Positions 54,715 through 63,679 of a stretch of DNA of 64,000 nt are shown here, piece by piece (within the stretch, counting starts at the first letter, position 1; every line of letters begins with the position of its first letter). The stretch is from an uncultured Roseicyclus sp. (GTDB taxonomy: Bacteria; Pseudomonadota; Alphaproteobacteria; Rhodobacterales; Rhodobacteraceae). The position numbers and the translations under genes are program-made. The stretch spans positions 840,501 through 904,500 of the forward strand of contig CANLEH010000001.1 of NCBI GenBank assembly GCA_947489665.1, given 5' to 3'. The notes below the pieces were generated by a model, which saw only the letters and a list, made by a program, of their open reading frames with translations, had not been told where the DNA came from and did not search any database.

Positions 54715-57012
54715 ATGTCGAAATTTGGCTCCAGCCAATCTGTCACCCGTGTCGAAGATCAGCGTTTCCTCACGGGCGCAGGCCGCTACACCGATGATAT
54801 CGCACCACAAAATGCACTGCACGCCTACGTCCTGCGCTCACCCGTGGCCCACGCCACCTTCACACTCGATACCGAGGACGCGCGAAACGCGCCCGGTGTT
54901 CATGCCATCATTACCGCCGAAGATCTGGCCGCGGCCGGGCTAGAGAACAAGATGCGCGCCCATGTCATTAAGAACCGCGACGGCGAACGCGGCGATGCCT
55001 CTCCCCGCACCATCCTCGCCGAAGGCCGCGTTCGCTTTGTGGGCGACGCCGTGGCTTTCATTGTGGCCGAAACACTGGCCCAAGCCAAAGATGCTGCCGA
55101 ACTGATCGAGCTCGACTTCGACGACCTGCCCGTGAAGCTCGACCTCGCCCCGGGCGGCCCGGTGATCCATGAAACCGCGCCCGACAACGTCGCCTATGAT
55201 TTCCATTTGGGGGATGAAGCCGCAACCGACGCGGCCCTTGCGGCCTCCGCCCGCACCGTCACGCTCACCAGCCACGACAACCGCATCATCGTCAATTCGA
55301 TGGAGCCGCGCAGCGCGTTTGCCGAAATCGACAGCGACAAGCTGCATGTTGCGGTGACAGGGCAGGGCGTTTGGGGCACGAAAGGGGATCTCATCAAATG
55401 GTTCGGCCTGTCCGACGGCCAAGTCCGGGTCACTAATCCGGATATCGGTGGCGGGTTCGGTATGAAGGCGATGGAATATCCCGAATATCGCCTTGTGGCC
55501 CTGGCTGCTCGTCAAACGGGCCGCCCTGTGCGCTGGATCGGGGAGCGCACGGAATCGATGCTTTCGGACAATGCGGGCCGTGACCTTGATGTGACCTGCA
55601 CGCTCGGCTTTGACGCTGACAACAAGATCACCGCCTATAAAGTCGACAGCCTCTCGAACATGGGCGCGTATAACTCCGAATTTGCGCAAGCCATCCAGTC
55701 CAATCTCTTCGCCCGCGTTCTTTGCGGCCCCTACGACATCCAGACGATGTATTTCCGCAATCGTGGCATCTTCACCAACACAACGCAGGTCGATGCCTAT
55801 CGCGGGGCGGGGCGGCCCGAGGCGATCTATGCCCTCGAACGCGTGATGGATTTCGCCGCACGGGAGCTTGCGGTCGACCCGCTCGACTTGCGCCGGACCA
55901 ACTTTATCGCGGACGGCGCATTCCCCTACAAAACGGCCACGCACGAACTCTACGATGTTGGGGAATTCAACCGCGTCCTGACCCGTGCTGCGACGGAGGG
56001 CGACGTTTCAGGCTTCGCCAAACGCCGGGCCGCGACCGAGGCACAGGGCAAATATCGCGGCCTCGGCGTCGCCTATTATATCGAGAGCATTCTTGGGGAT
56101 CCGTCGGAGACCGCCAAGATCGAACTCCACGAAGGGGGCGCGCGTCTTTACGTCGGAACGCAATCGAACGGTCAGGGGCACGAGACGGTCTATCGCCAGA
56201 TCCTCCACGACCAGACCGGTCTGCCCTTCGATCAGATCGAGGTTATCCAAGGCGATAGCGACCTGATCGCCAAGGGTGGCGGCACTGGCGGATCACGCTC
56301 TGTCACAACGCAGGGAGTGGCGATGCGCAAGACGGCAGATGTGCTACTCTCGAACCTGACAGACTTCTTGGATAAGAATATGGAAACCGACGGAATGACA
56401 TTCGACGCAGAGGAGGGCGTGTTTCGCGCCCCCGGCTCGAATGTTGTGGTCACGCTTCTGGAGGCCGCCGCTCGGGCCGAAGCAGCAGGCGAAGGGCATC
56501 TGGCCACCTCGGAGGAAACCACCAAACTGCCCGGTCGATCCTTCCCCAATGGCTGCCACATCGCGGAAGTTGAGATCGACGCCGACACGGGTCAAACCCG
56601 GGTTGATCGCTACACGGTTGTGGACGATTTCGGCGTCCTGATGAACCCGATGCTCGCCGAGGGGCAGGTCCATGGCGGCGTCGTTCAGGGCATCGGGCAG
56701 GCGATTACGGAACAGGTTGTCTATGATCAGGACGGCCAGCTGCTGACCGCCACCTTTATGGATTATGGCATGCCCCGTGCTGATGACGTGCCGTTCGTCG
56801 CCTTCTACACGGAGGAAATCCCCTCCACTGCCAATCCCCTCGGCATGAAAGGCTGTGGCGAGGCCGGGACGGTGGGCGCGCTTGGGGCCGTGGCCAACGC
56901 GGTGCAGGACGCGCTCTGGCCTCTTGGCCTACGGCAGGTGGACATGCCGTTCACGCCATCACGGGTCTGGCATATGTTGCAGGAAGCGAAGCGCCAAGTT
57001 GCGGCTGAGTGA
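54715..57012 (+). CDS. Xanthine dehydrogenase/CO dehydrogenase-family molybdenum subunit, form II CoxL-like, orphan
   Basis: The 765-residue protein is a full-length large subunit of the molybdenum hydroxylase family. It carries the form II CoxL signature AYRGAGR at about 361-367 (in place of the form I AYxCSFR), GGGFGMKAMEYPEY, GQGHETVYRQI, and the catalytic Glu716 in KGCGEAGTVGALG. The matching FAD (CoxM) and iron-sulfur (CoxS) subunits are absent on either side. No in-frame TGA or other sign of selenocysteine is seen. A GTG start at 54697 is possible. True CO oxidation is not predicted for form II; a heterocyclic or aldehyde substrate is more likely. Confidence 0.9.
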   Translation: MSKFGSSQSVTRVEDQRFLTGAGRYTDDIAPQNALHAYVLRSPVAHATFTLDTEDARNAPGVHAIITAEDLAAAGLENKMRAHVIKNRDGERGDASPRTILAEGRVRFVGDAVAFIVAETLAQAKDAAELIELDFDDLPVKLDLAPGGPVIHETAPDNVAYDFHLGDEAATDAALAASARTVTLTSHDNRIIVNSMEPRSAFAEIDSDKLHVAVTGQGVWGTKGDLIKWFGLSDGQVRVTNPDIGGGFGMKAMEYPEYRLVALAARQTGRPVRWIGERTESMLSDNAGRDLDVTCTLGFDADNKITAYKVDSLSNMGAYNSEFAQAIQSNLFARVLCGPYDIQTMYFRNRGIFTNTTQVDAYRGAGRPEAIYALERVMDFAARELAVDPLDLRRTNFIADGAFPYKTATHELYDVGEFNRVLTRAATEGDVSGFAKRRAATEAQGKYRGLGVAYYIESILGDPSETAKIELHEGGARLYVGTQSNGQGHETVYRQILHDQTGLPFDQIEVIQGDSDLIAKGGGTGGSRSVTTQGVAMRKTADVLLSNLTDFLDKNMETDGMTFDAEEGVFRAPGSNVVVTLLEAAARAEAAGEGHLATSEETTKLPGRSFPNGCHIAEVEIDADTGQTRVDRYTVVDDFGVLMNPMLAEGQVHGGVVQGIGQAITEQVVYDQDGQLLTATFMDYGMPRADDVPFVAFYTEEIPSTANPLGMKGCGEAGTVGALGAVANAVQDALWPLGLRQVDMPFTPSRVWHMLQEAKRQVAAE

Positions 57013-58081
57013 GCGGATATCCGGCTGGCTGCGCGGTCTGCGCAGTGCCGCGCCGCCCGCGCCCGCGGACGCACCGCGAAATTGCACGCATGTGATCCTG
57101 TTGGACGGCACGATGTCGTCCATGACGCCAGGATGTGAAACGAATATCGGCCTCACCTTTCGATTGTTGAAAGACCTGCCCGCCGACAGCACCGTGCGCC
57201 TTTATTATGAGCCCGGCATCCAGTGGCGTGGGATCGCCCGAGCGCACGAAGTCATGGCTGGGATTGGCATCAATCGTCAGATCAAGCGCGCTTATGCCTG
57301 GCTCGCCACTGGCTACAAACCCGGCGACCGCATTTTTCTTATGGGCTATTCGCGTGGCGCCTATGCGGTGCGCTCCCTTGGTGGTCTGATCGACCGGATG
57401 GGGCTTTTGCGCCGCGATCTTGTCACGCAAGGCATGGTGGAAGAGATCTACGCCCTTTACCGCGAAGACCCGGAAGGGGCTGCCGCGCGTGCATTGAGCG
57501 GACGGGTCTGCTTTCGCGACGTGCCGATCCGTTTTCTGGGCGCCTATGATACCGTACGCGCGCTTGGCATTCGTTATCCTTTGGTCTGGCGTTTCCTGCC
57601 CTTGCCGCACCCGTACCACAGCCACACCTTGGGCGATCATGTTGAGGTCGCGCGCCAGGCCCTCGCCCTCGATGAAACCCGCGTCGCCTATGCACCGGTT
57701 CTCTGGAACACGACCTCACCCGACCGAAACGGGCGCGATGTGCAGCAAGTCTGGTTCAAGGGCAGCCATGGTGACATTGGCGGGCAGTTGAACGGTCGGG
57801 CCACTGCCCGCGCCCGCTCCAATATTTCGCTCACGTGGATGCTGGAAGAGGCGTCTAGCTCGGGACTACCCCTTCCCGCCAACTGGCAAAGCCGTTTCCC
57901 GACAGATCCAGAGGCGCCATCTGTCGGCAATTTCTCCGGCTTCGGCAAACTCTTCTGGGCCCGTAAACGCCGTGTCGTAGGCGTTGATCCATCTGAACGC
58001 CTGCATCCCAGCGCCGAGGGGCATTCCGGCGTGCCGACCTTGGAAATTACCGAACAAAGCCCCCAACCTGCCCACGGATGA
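56999..58081 (+). CDS. DUF2235 alpha/beta-hydrolase-fold protein (Tle1-like)
   Basis: The roughly 360-residue protein has the DUF2235 features: CTHVILLDGTMS near the start, the nucleophile elbow GYSRGAYAVRSLGGL (about 116-120), FLGAYDTVRALG, and VWFKGSHGDIGG. Related proteins include type VI secretion phospholipases and metabolic lipases, but no secretion genes occur here. No ATG fits; a TTG at 56999 after AGGAAG is chosen, overlapping the CoxL-like gene by 14 bases. Co-transcription with it is likely. Confidence 0.78.
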   Translation: MRLSERISGWLRGLRSAAPPAPADAPRNCTHVILLDGTMSSMTPGCETNIGLTFRLLKDLPADSTVRLYYEPGIQWRGIARAHEVMAGIGINRQIKRAYAWLATGYKPGDRIFLMGYSRGAYAVRSLGGLIDRMGLLRRDLVTQGMVEEIYALYREDPEGAAARALSGRVCFRDVPIRFLGAYDTVRALGIRYPLVWRFLPLPHPYHSHTLGDHVEVARQALALDETRVAYAPVLWNTTSPDRNGRDVQQVWFKGSHGDIGGQLNGRATARARSNISLTWMLEEASSSGLPLPANWQSRFPTDPEAPSVGNFSGFGKLFWARKRRVVGVDPSERLHPSAEGHSGVPTLEITEQSPQPAHG

Positions 58082-58190
58082 CCTGCGCCTTTGTTCCGGC
58101 AGGGAAAGCAGTGCACAATCGTTAACGTGCTCTGAAAAACATTTAAAGTCAAATGCATAGGTGTGCTTATCAACCTTGATAAGCCGGCGC

Positions 58191-60602
58191 CTAATTCCCC
58201 TTCCGAGGCTTCGCGCGCAAAGTTGGATCCGCCTCACGCGGGTCCTCGGGCCAGGGGTGTTTCGGGTATTTGGCCCGCATCTCTTTGCGCACGTCTACGT
58301 AGGATCCATCCCAGAAGCCTAGCAAATCTGTTGTCACTTGAACCGGTCTCTGGGCGGGGCTCAGCAAGACCATTCTCAACGGCAGCCGCTCTGGTCCAAC
58401 ACGCGGATGCTCGCGCGTGCCGAACACCTCCTGCAGGCGCAGCGCGACTTCTGGCACGTCGCCCGCGTAATCAATCGCCACCGACCGCCCAAGCGGAGAG
58501 ACCCAACTCTCCGGTGCCAGCCGCGCCATATCTTGCATCGCGTCCCATCCCAGCCACGCCTCCAGTGCCTGCGCCGGATCAAACCGTGCCAAATCCTCGA
58601 CCGTTTTCAAGCCCGCCAGATAGGGCAGAGCCCAGGCTTCCAAGGCCGCCAACAAGGCGGCGTCCGACATATCGGCCACGCCCGAAAATGCGATCCGCGC
58701 GCGCAAAAGGCGCGCCCGTTTCGACCAGCCCAAGGCCCCCAAACCAAGATCGCGGATCCCGTCCAGCAAAGCCTCCGCCACGGCCGCCGGTGCGGCATCG
58801 TTCCAGATCCGATCCTCCAGCACCAAGGCGCCCAACCGCTCCTGCCGCCGTGCCTCCACCCGCCGCGTCCGCTTCGACCATTCGCACACGTCAACCCACG
58901 CGATCCGGTCCCCATAGAGCGCCCGCACCTCTGCCTCGGACACCTCAACTGCCGCTCGTATGCGCGCTTCACGCGGGTTCCCGTCCAGATCGGTGGCCAC
59001 GATCAAGCGTGCCCCCGACAGGCCATCCCCCTCCGGCATCACCGCACCTTTGCCACCTGACAGCACAAAGCGCGGCTGATCCCCGGCACGCCGCAGACCG
59101 ATCCGATCAGGATAAGCCAACGCTGCCTGTGCGCCGGGCCCAAGCGATGGCCCGGCCTCAAACCGCTTGAGCCGCTTTGCTTCCTGCCTGATGCGCGCGA
59201 TTGTCCCTTGATCGGCGTTGAACGCCTTCGGATTGTCCAACGCCCGCAACCGCCGCTTCAAATCGACCCCTTGGCCGCGCAACGGGTCACGGTCTGCCAG
59301 AAGGGCTGCTACCCGGGCCGAGCCATTCCCGCCCCGCGCCAACATATGCGCAAGCCGGGGGTGCAGTGGCATCCGCGCCAGCACCTTGCCGTGTTCCGTG
59401 ATTGCGTCGCTCGCATCCAGAGCGCCCAGATCGCGCAACAAACCGCGCGCCTCCGCCATCGCGCCTTCTGGCGGTTCCGTCAGAAACGCCAGGCCTTCTG
59501 CCCCGCCCCACAGCGCCAATTCCAGCGCCAGCGCGGTCAAATCTGCCGCCTCGATCTCGGCGGGCGGGTAGGCAGGCAGCGCGCCTTCCGCGCCCTTGGT
59601 CCACATACGGTAGCAAACACCGGGTGCCACGCGCCCCGCACGGCCCCGGCGTTGGTCGGCCTCCGCACGGCTGACCGCTTCCGTCACCAACCGCGCCATG
59701 CCCGAGCCCGGGTCAAATCGCGCCCGACGCGCCCGGCCCGCATCCACAACGACGCGCACATCTTCAATCGTCAGCGAGGTCTCGGCAATCGAGGTCGCCA
59801 AAACCAGTTTCCGCCCATGGACCTCAGGTCGCACGGCTGCACGCTGTTCAGACAGGCTCAACGCCCCGAAGAGGGGCCGCAGCACCACGTTCCCCGCAAG
59901 CCTGTGCTCCAGCAACGCGGACATACGCCGTATCTCGCCCTCACCGGGAAGGAACACCAGCACGCCCCCCTCTGCCTCCGACAGTGCGTGTAGCACTAGA
60001 TCAGCCAATGCGGCCTCAAAGCGGACGTCCTTGCGCGGGGGACTGTCCAGCCACCGCGTCTCAACCGGATAGGCGCGCCCGTCGGATGAGATCATCGGCG
60101 CATTGTCCAGCATCGCCGCCACCGGGCCCGCATCCAGCGTCGCCGACATCACCACCAGCCAAAGGTCCGCACGCAATGCGCCGCGAACTTCCCAGGCCAG
60201 TGCAAGGCCGAGGTCCGCGTTCAGCGACCGTTCGTGAAATTCGTCGAAGATCACCGCGCCCACGCCCGGCAGTTCAGGGTTTTCTTGCAGCATCCGCGTC
60301 AGGATGCCTTCTGTGACCACTTCAATCCGTGTCTGTGGACCGACCGCACTGTCGCCCCGAATGCGATAGCCCACCGTTTGCCCGACATCCTCACCCAGCG
60401 TGTCCGCCATCCGCTCCGCCGCCGCGCGCGCGGCGAGCCGGCGCGGCTCCAGCATAATGATCTTGCCCGTGACCTCGGGCAGCAGAGCTAATGGAACCCG
60501 GGTCGTCTTGCCCGCGCCGGGCGGGGCCTGCAAAACGGCACGCCCTTCTGCCCGCAAAGCGGCGACAAGGTCGGGCAGGATGGCGTCGATTGGCAGCTCC
60601 AT
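58191..60602 (-). CDS. hrpB: ATP-dependent helicase HrpB
   Basis: The 803-residue DEAH/RHA-type helicase has P-loop QAPPGAGKTTR (about 25-35), the DEFH box (VIFDEFHERSLNADL), SAT motif (VVMSATLD), the helicase C motif LATSIAETSLTIEDVRVVVD, QRRGRAGRVAPGVCYRMW and the HrpB-specific C-terminal domain (RVGPERLPLRMVLLSPAQRP, DLLGFWDGSYVDVRKEMR). RNA or DNA substrate in bacteria is poorly defined. Full length; divergent from meaB with 91 bases between. Confidence 0.95.
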   Translation of the reverse strand: MELPIDAILPDLVAALRAEGRAVLQAPPGAGKTTRVPLALLPEVTGKIIMLEPRRLAARAAAERMADTLGEDVGQTVGYRIRGDSAVGPQTRIEVVTEGILTRMLQENPELPGVGAVIFDEFHERSLNADLGLALAWEVRGALRADLWLVVMSATLDAGPVAAMLDNAPMISSDGRAYPVETRWLDSPPRKDVRFEAALADLVLHALSEAEGGVLVFLPGEGEIRRMSALLEHRLAGNVVLRPLFGALSLSEQRAAVRPEVHGRKLVLATSIAETSLTIEDVRVVVDAGRARRARFDPGSGMARLVTEAVSRAEADQRRGRAGRVAPGVCYRMWTKGAEGALPAYPPAEIEAADLTALALELALWGGAEGLAFLTEPPEGAMAEARGLLRDLGALDASDAITEHGKVLARMPLHPRLAHMLARGGNGSARVAALLADRDPLRGQGVDLKRRLRALDNPKAFNADQGTIARIRQEAKRLKRFEAGPSLGPGAQAALAYPDRIGLRRAGDQPRFVLSGGKGAVMPEGDGLSGARLIVATDLDGNPREARIRAAVEVSEAEVRALYGDRIAWVDVCEWSKRTRRVEARRQERLGALVLEDRIWNDAAPAAVAEALLDGIRDLGLGALGWSKRARLLRARIAFSGVADMSDAALLAALEAWALPYLAGLKTVEDLARFDPAQALEAWLGWDAMQDMARLAPESWVSPLGRSVAIDYAGDVPEVALRLQEVFGTREHPRVGPERLPLRMVLLSPAQRPVQVTTDLLGFWDGSYVDVRKEMRAKYPKHPWPEDPREADPTLRAKPRKGN

Positions 60603-60693
60603 AATCCCGGCCTAGGCGTGCGGGGGAAGGGCGTCAACGGCTGGACTTGGCGCACCGGAATGCGTCATGTGGCACGGAACGGAGGCGGAGCGT

Positions 60694-61662
60694 ATGGACG
60701 ATCTGGCAGAAAGGGTGGCAGCAGGCGACAGACGGGCGCTTGCGCGGGCTGTAACGCTTGTGGAAAGCACGCGGCCGGATCATCAGGAACAGGCGCTTGC
60801 GCTGTTGGATCAACTGCGCGGGCTGAACCGGCAGGCGCTGCGCATTGGCCTGTCCGGGACGCCGGGAGTGGGGAAATCCACTTTCATCGAGGCGTTCGGG
60901 ATGATGTTGGTCGACGCTGGCCTGCGCGTGGCCGTGCTTGCGGTGGATCCGTCTTCGGCGCGGTCCGGCGGCTCCATCCTGGGTGACAAGACACGGATGG
61001 ATCGCCTGAGCCGCGAAAAGGGGGCCTTCATTCGGCCGTCCCCATCCTCTGCAGCGCTTGGCGGTGTGGCCCGCCGCACGCGAGAGGCCGTCAGCCTGTG
61101 CGAGGCTGCAGGCTTCGATGTCGTGTTGATCGAAACCGTCGGAGTTGGCCAGTCCGAAACGATGGCGGCCCAGATGTGCGACTTATTCGTGCTGCTCCTT
61201 GCCCCGGGGGGCGGGGATGACTTGCAGGGCGTCAAGCGCGGCATCATGGAGATGGCGGACATCATCCTTGTGAACAAGGCGGATGGGGATCTGAAGGCGA
61301 CCGCCACGCGCACCGTGGCCGATTACGCCAGCGCTTTGATGCTGCTGCGAAAACGCCCCTACGACCCTGACGATTTCCCCAAGGCGCTTGCCGTGTCCGC
61401 CGTGGAAGGGGGCGGGCTTGACCAGGCTTGGGCCGAGATGCAGTCCCTGGCTGAATGGCGCAAATTCGAGGGGCATTGGGACCGGACGCGGGCCGCGCAA
61501 GCCGCCCATTGGTTCGACCAGGAGGTTCGGGAGGGCCTTCTGGCGCGGCTCAGCCAAGATGCAAACATCAAGGCGCACATGCGTGACAGCGCTGATGCCG
61601 TGGCCAGAGGTGAGGTGACGGCGACAGCCGCCGCTCGCGCGATATTGCGGCGTTTGACCTAG
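60694..61662 (+). CDS. meaB: MeaB/ArgK-type GTPase for cobalamin-dependent mutase
   Basis: The 322-residue G3E-type GTPase has P-loop GTPGVGKS (55-62), VDPSSARSGGSILGDKTRM, VLIETVGVGQSE and the NKAD guanine motif. MeaB protects and repairs adenosylcobalamin-dependent methylmalonyl-CoA (or ethylmalonyl-CoA) mutase, which is not in this window. ACGGAGG precedes the ATG at 60694. The stop overlaps the convergent DUF4166 gene by 4 bases. Confidence 0.93.
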   Translation: MDDLAERVAAGDRRALARAVTLVESTRPDHQEQALALLDQLRGLNRQALRIGLSGTPGVGKSTFIEAFGMMLVDAGLRVAVLAVDPSSARSGGSILGDKTRMDRLSREKGAFIRPSPSSAALGGVARRTREAVSLCEAAGFDVVLIETVGVGQSETMAAQMCDLFVLLLAPGGGDDLQGVKRGIMEMADIILVNKADGDLKATATRTVADYASALMLLRKRPYDPDDFPKALAVSAVEGGGLDQAWAEMQSLAEWRKFEGHWDRTRAAQAAHWFDQEVREGLLARLSQDANIKAHMRDSADAVARGEVTATAAARAILRRLT

Positions 61663-62189
61663 CGCCCCGTGAACCGCGTGATGGCGCCCTGGTAGCGAAT
61701 GATCAGCCCCAGACCTTTCACTTTTGCATGGACATCAAAGGTGATGGCGCCATCTTCGCCCACGCCTTCGACCCCTTCGCAACTGACCACCATGCCGCGC
61801 GGCACGGGTAAGCCGAAGCCCGTGACCTTGGTGATCGGAATATGAAGCCCGCCGTCCAGCACCTTCGGCTCCATCAGGAACACGCTGGTGCCGACTTGTT
61901 CGGCGATCACGCCAGGCGCTTCCAGCCATTGCTTGGAGCGGGTCATGTGCCCGTCAAAGCTGCGCTCCCAAATCTCGACGTCCCTGTCGCGGGTCATGCG
62001 GAATGTGAACGGCATCTCGCCCGACGCACTCGGCATTCCGCCGGCCTGCGCCACTTGCCGAGCCAGCCATCCGCCTTGGGTCACAGTCACATGGCCCTTG
62101 TAGAAGTCCGACCCATCGACAGAGTGAAACCGCTGCAACGCCTCGGGCAAATCGTCAAAGGCGGAGCCCATGGCCGTTGGGTAAAGCAT
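61659..62189 (-). CDS. DUF4166 domain protein
   Basis: The 176-residue protein consists of a DUF4166 domain (LPEALQRFHSVDGSDFYKGH, IWERSFDGHMTRSKQWLE, LPVPRGMVVSCEGVEGVG, GLIIRYQGAITRF). In other bacteria this domain sits at the C-terminus of saccharopine-dehydrogenase-like proteins. Its ATG shares a base with the DCC gene stop (TGATG). Function unknown. Confidence 0.8.
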   Translation of the reverse strand: MLYPTAMGSAFDDLPEALQRFHSVDGSDFYKGHVTVTQGGWLARQVAQAGGMPSASGEMPFTFRMTRDRDVEIWERSFDGHMTRSKQWLEAPGVIAEQVGTSVFLMEPKVLDGGLHIPITKVTGFGLPVPRGMVVSCEGVEGVGEDGAITFDVHAKVKGLGLIIRYQGAITRFTGR

Positions 62190-62653
62190 CAGGTCGCCTC
62201 GTCGTCTCGGTCAATGAACCGCGCCATCACGTGCGGCTGGGGTATCATGCACGTCTGATAGCGCCCGAAAAGGGCATAGCGGTTCCGCGCGATGCGATTG
62301 TAGAGGAAGGCTTTCAGCGGGCGCGGCAGGAAACCCACGATCGAGAGTGCTTTCCACGGCCAGCCGACGGCGCGCATGGCGGCCGCGAAACTGTCGAGAT
62401 GGGTGGATATCACGCCGTCGACGAAGATCAGGTTGGTTTCGAAGTCATCTGTCGGGAGATCGAGCGCGGCGTAAAGCGCGTGACCAAGAGGCGATTGAGC
62501 GTGGGCGAAGTGGAAGCGTTCGGCGCGGTCGACGCGGGTGATGAAGCGGAAGAAGCCGGAACACAGGACGCATTCGCCGTCGAAGACGATCAGGTCGCGG
62601 CCCGCGAGGCGGGTTTGCAGCGCTTGCGGAAGGTTGGCGACGCGGGCGTTCAG
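62189..62653 (-). CDS. DCC-family (DUF393) thiol-disulfide oxidoreductase-like protein, probable non-ATG start
   Basis: The frame opens after an in-frame stop at 62666-62668 and reads DLIVFDGECVLCSGFFRF with a CxxC (Cys28, Cys31 from a CTG start), then VDRAERFHFAHAQSPLG and RYALFGRYQTCMIPQPHV. This is the DUF393/DCC1 family. The first in-frame ATG (62413) would remove the CxxC, so a CTG at 62653, overlapping the HlyU stop, is proposed with GAGG nine bases upstream; the start is uncertain. Part of a hlyU-DCC-DUF4166 minus-strand chain. Confidence 0.75.
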   Translation of the reverse strand: MNARVANLPQALQTRLAGRDLIVFDGECVLCSGFFRFITRVDRAERFHFAHAQSPLGHALYAALDLPTDDFETNLIFVDGVISTHLDSFAAAMRAVGWPWKALSIVGFLPRPLKAFLYNRIARNRYALFGRYQTCMIPQPHVMARFIDRDDEAT

Positions 62654-62928
62654 CGGAAGATCGCCTCACCCTGTTCGTCGATCAGGCGCTTGGCCTTGAG
62701 GGTCGAGGAGGTGACGGCCTCGTCCCGGCTTTGGCACTGGTCTGCGCGGATCATGGTGTGGGTCTTGGTCTCTCCGTCGATCTCTTTCTCGATCACGGCG
62801 CAGATGCGGTGGCCACCGCCATCGGCCTGCGGCTGGGGGGTGATGCGGAAGCCTTCGTATTCTTCGGCCGGGGCTGAGGACTTGGCACCGCCACCGCTGC
62901 CGCCGAAGAGTTTGGAGAGGAAGGACAT
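62650..62928 (-). CDS. HlyU family protein
   Basis: The 92-residue protein matches the small HlyU family: MSFLSKLFGGSGGG, EEYEGFRITPQPQADGGGHR and HTMIRADQCQSRDEAVTSS. In Vibrio the name is shared with a toxin activator but these alphaproteobacterial proteins are of unconfirmed role. GGGAGA lies upstream of the ATG. First gene of the hlyU-DCC-DUF4166 chain, whose reading frames overlap. Confidence 0.83.
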   Translation of the reverse strand: MSFLSKLFGGSGGGAKSSAPAEEYEGFRITPQPQADGGGHRICAVIEKEIDGETKTHTMIRADQCQSRDEAVTSSTLKAKRLIDEQGEAIFR

Positions 62929-63092
62929 GGGGTGTCTCCCGGGTCGTTTCATGGGTCAGGAGAGAAGGTAGCGCGGTGGGGTGGGGAGGGGAAGGCGGGC
63001 GTTTGCTCAAGGTTGAGCAGGGGGGTTAAATTATTGAAACCATGAGAGAAATGAATTTCGGTTAACCTTTGCCTAACCACGTTTGTGGCGGC

Positions 63093-63455
63093 TCAAGGCT
63101 GAGCGTCCAGCGTGTTGAGGTAGTAGCCCACACAGTCCTGCACCCGGCGGAAGCGATCACCGCCCAGATGGGTGCCGCCGAACCAGCGGGTGACGATGAT
63201 GAGGTGGTTTTGCAGCTCGGCGCGCTCCAGCATCCGCACGATCACCATGCCCGCACCGGCCTCTCCGTCATCGTTCTTGAGCGGGCCATCTTGGGTGAGG
63301 AGCGCCCAGGTGTTGTGGGTGGCCTTGGCGAATTTTTTCTGGCGTTTTAGGGTTTTGAGGAGGGCGAGGGCCTCCGCCTTGTTGGTCGCAGGACCACCGG
63401 AGACGGCGTATTTCGAGCCGCGGTCGGTGAGGATGTTGTCGTGGGTGGTGAGCAT
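63093..63455 (-). CDS. IMPACT (YigZ/UPF0029 N-terminal) family protein
   Basis: The 120-residue protein has the IMPACT-family core: KATHNTWALL, DDGEAGAGMVIV and IIVTRWFGGTHLGGDRFRRV. The C-terminal YigZ domain is absent; such short forms are common in alphaproteobacteria. Members may modulate translation. No strong ribosome-binding site is seen before the ATG. The gap 62929-63092 contains no gene. Confidence 0.87.
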   Translation of the reverse strand: MLTTHDNILTDRGSKYAVSGGPATNKAEALALLKTLKRQKKFAKATHNTWALLTQDGPLKNDDGEAGAGMVIVRMLERAELQNHLIIVTRWFGGTHLGGDRFRRVQDCVGYYLNTLDAQP

Positions 63456-63679
63456 TTGTTTGGTCTACTCGGTGGCATCCCAGCCGCCAAGTGTAGAGCC
63501 CCGCCAGCGTCGGGCCTCGGTGCGGCGATCCGAACGGCTGTTCTTTGGCACTTTATGGTGGCCAAGTTTGCGTGACTTGACGGGCGGAGCGCTTTGCGGT
63601 GGCCAAATCGCCGGGCCGGGGGGAGGCCCGACGATGGCGGGGCGGCTACGCCGCTGTTAACCCGCTGTGGTGCACAAGG
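63456..63679. other. Intergenic region, nothing firm
   Basis: About 220 bases with two short similar stretches, GGTGGCCAAGTTTGCG (near 63558) and GGTGGCCAAATCGCC (near 63599), and a G/C-run hairpin near 63614-63631. No open frame with family features. Confidence 0.4.

Noticed and set aside
54715-57012. Aerobic carbon monoxide dehydrogenase (form I CoxL)
   Set aside because: Active-site loop is AYRGAGR, not AYxCSFR, and CoxS/CoxM are missing.
56999-58081. Type VI secretion effector
   Set aside because: DUF2235 is shared with Tle1 effectors, but no Vgr, PAAR, immunity or T6SS genes lie nearby.
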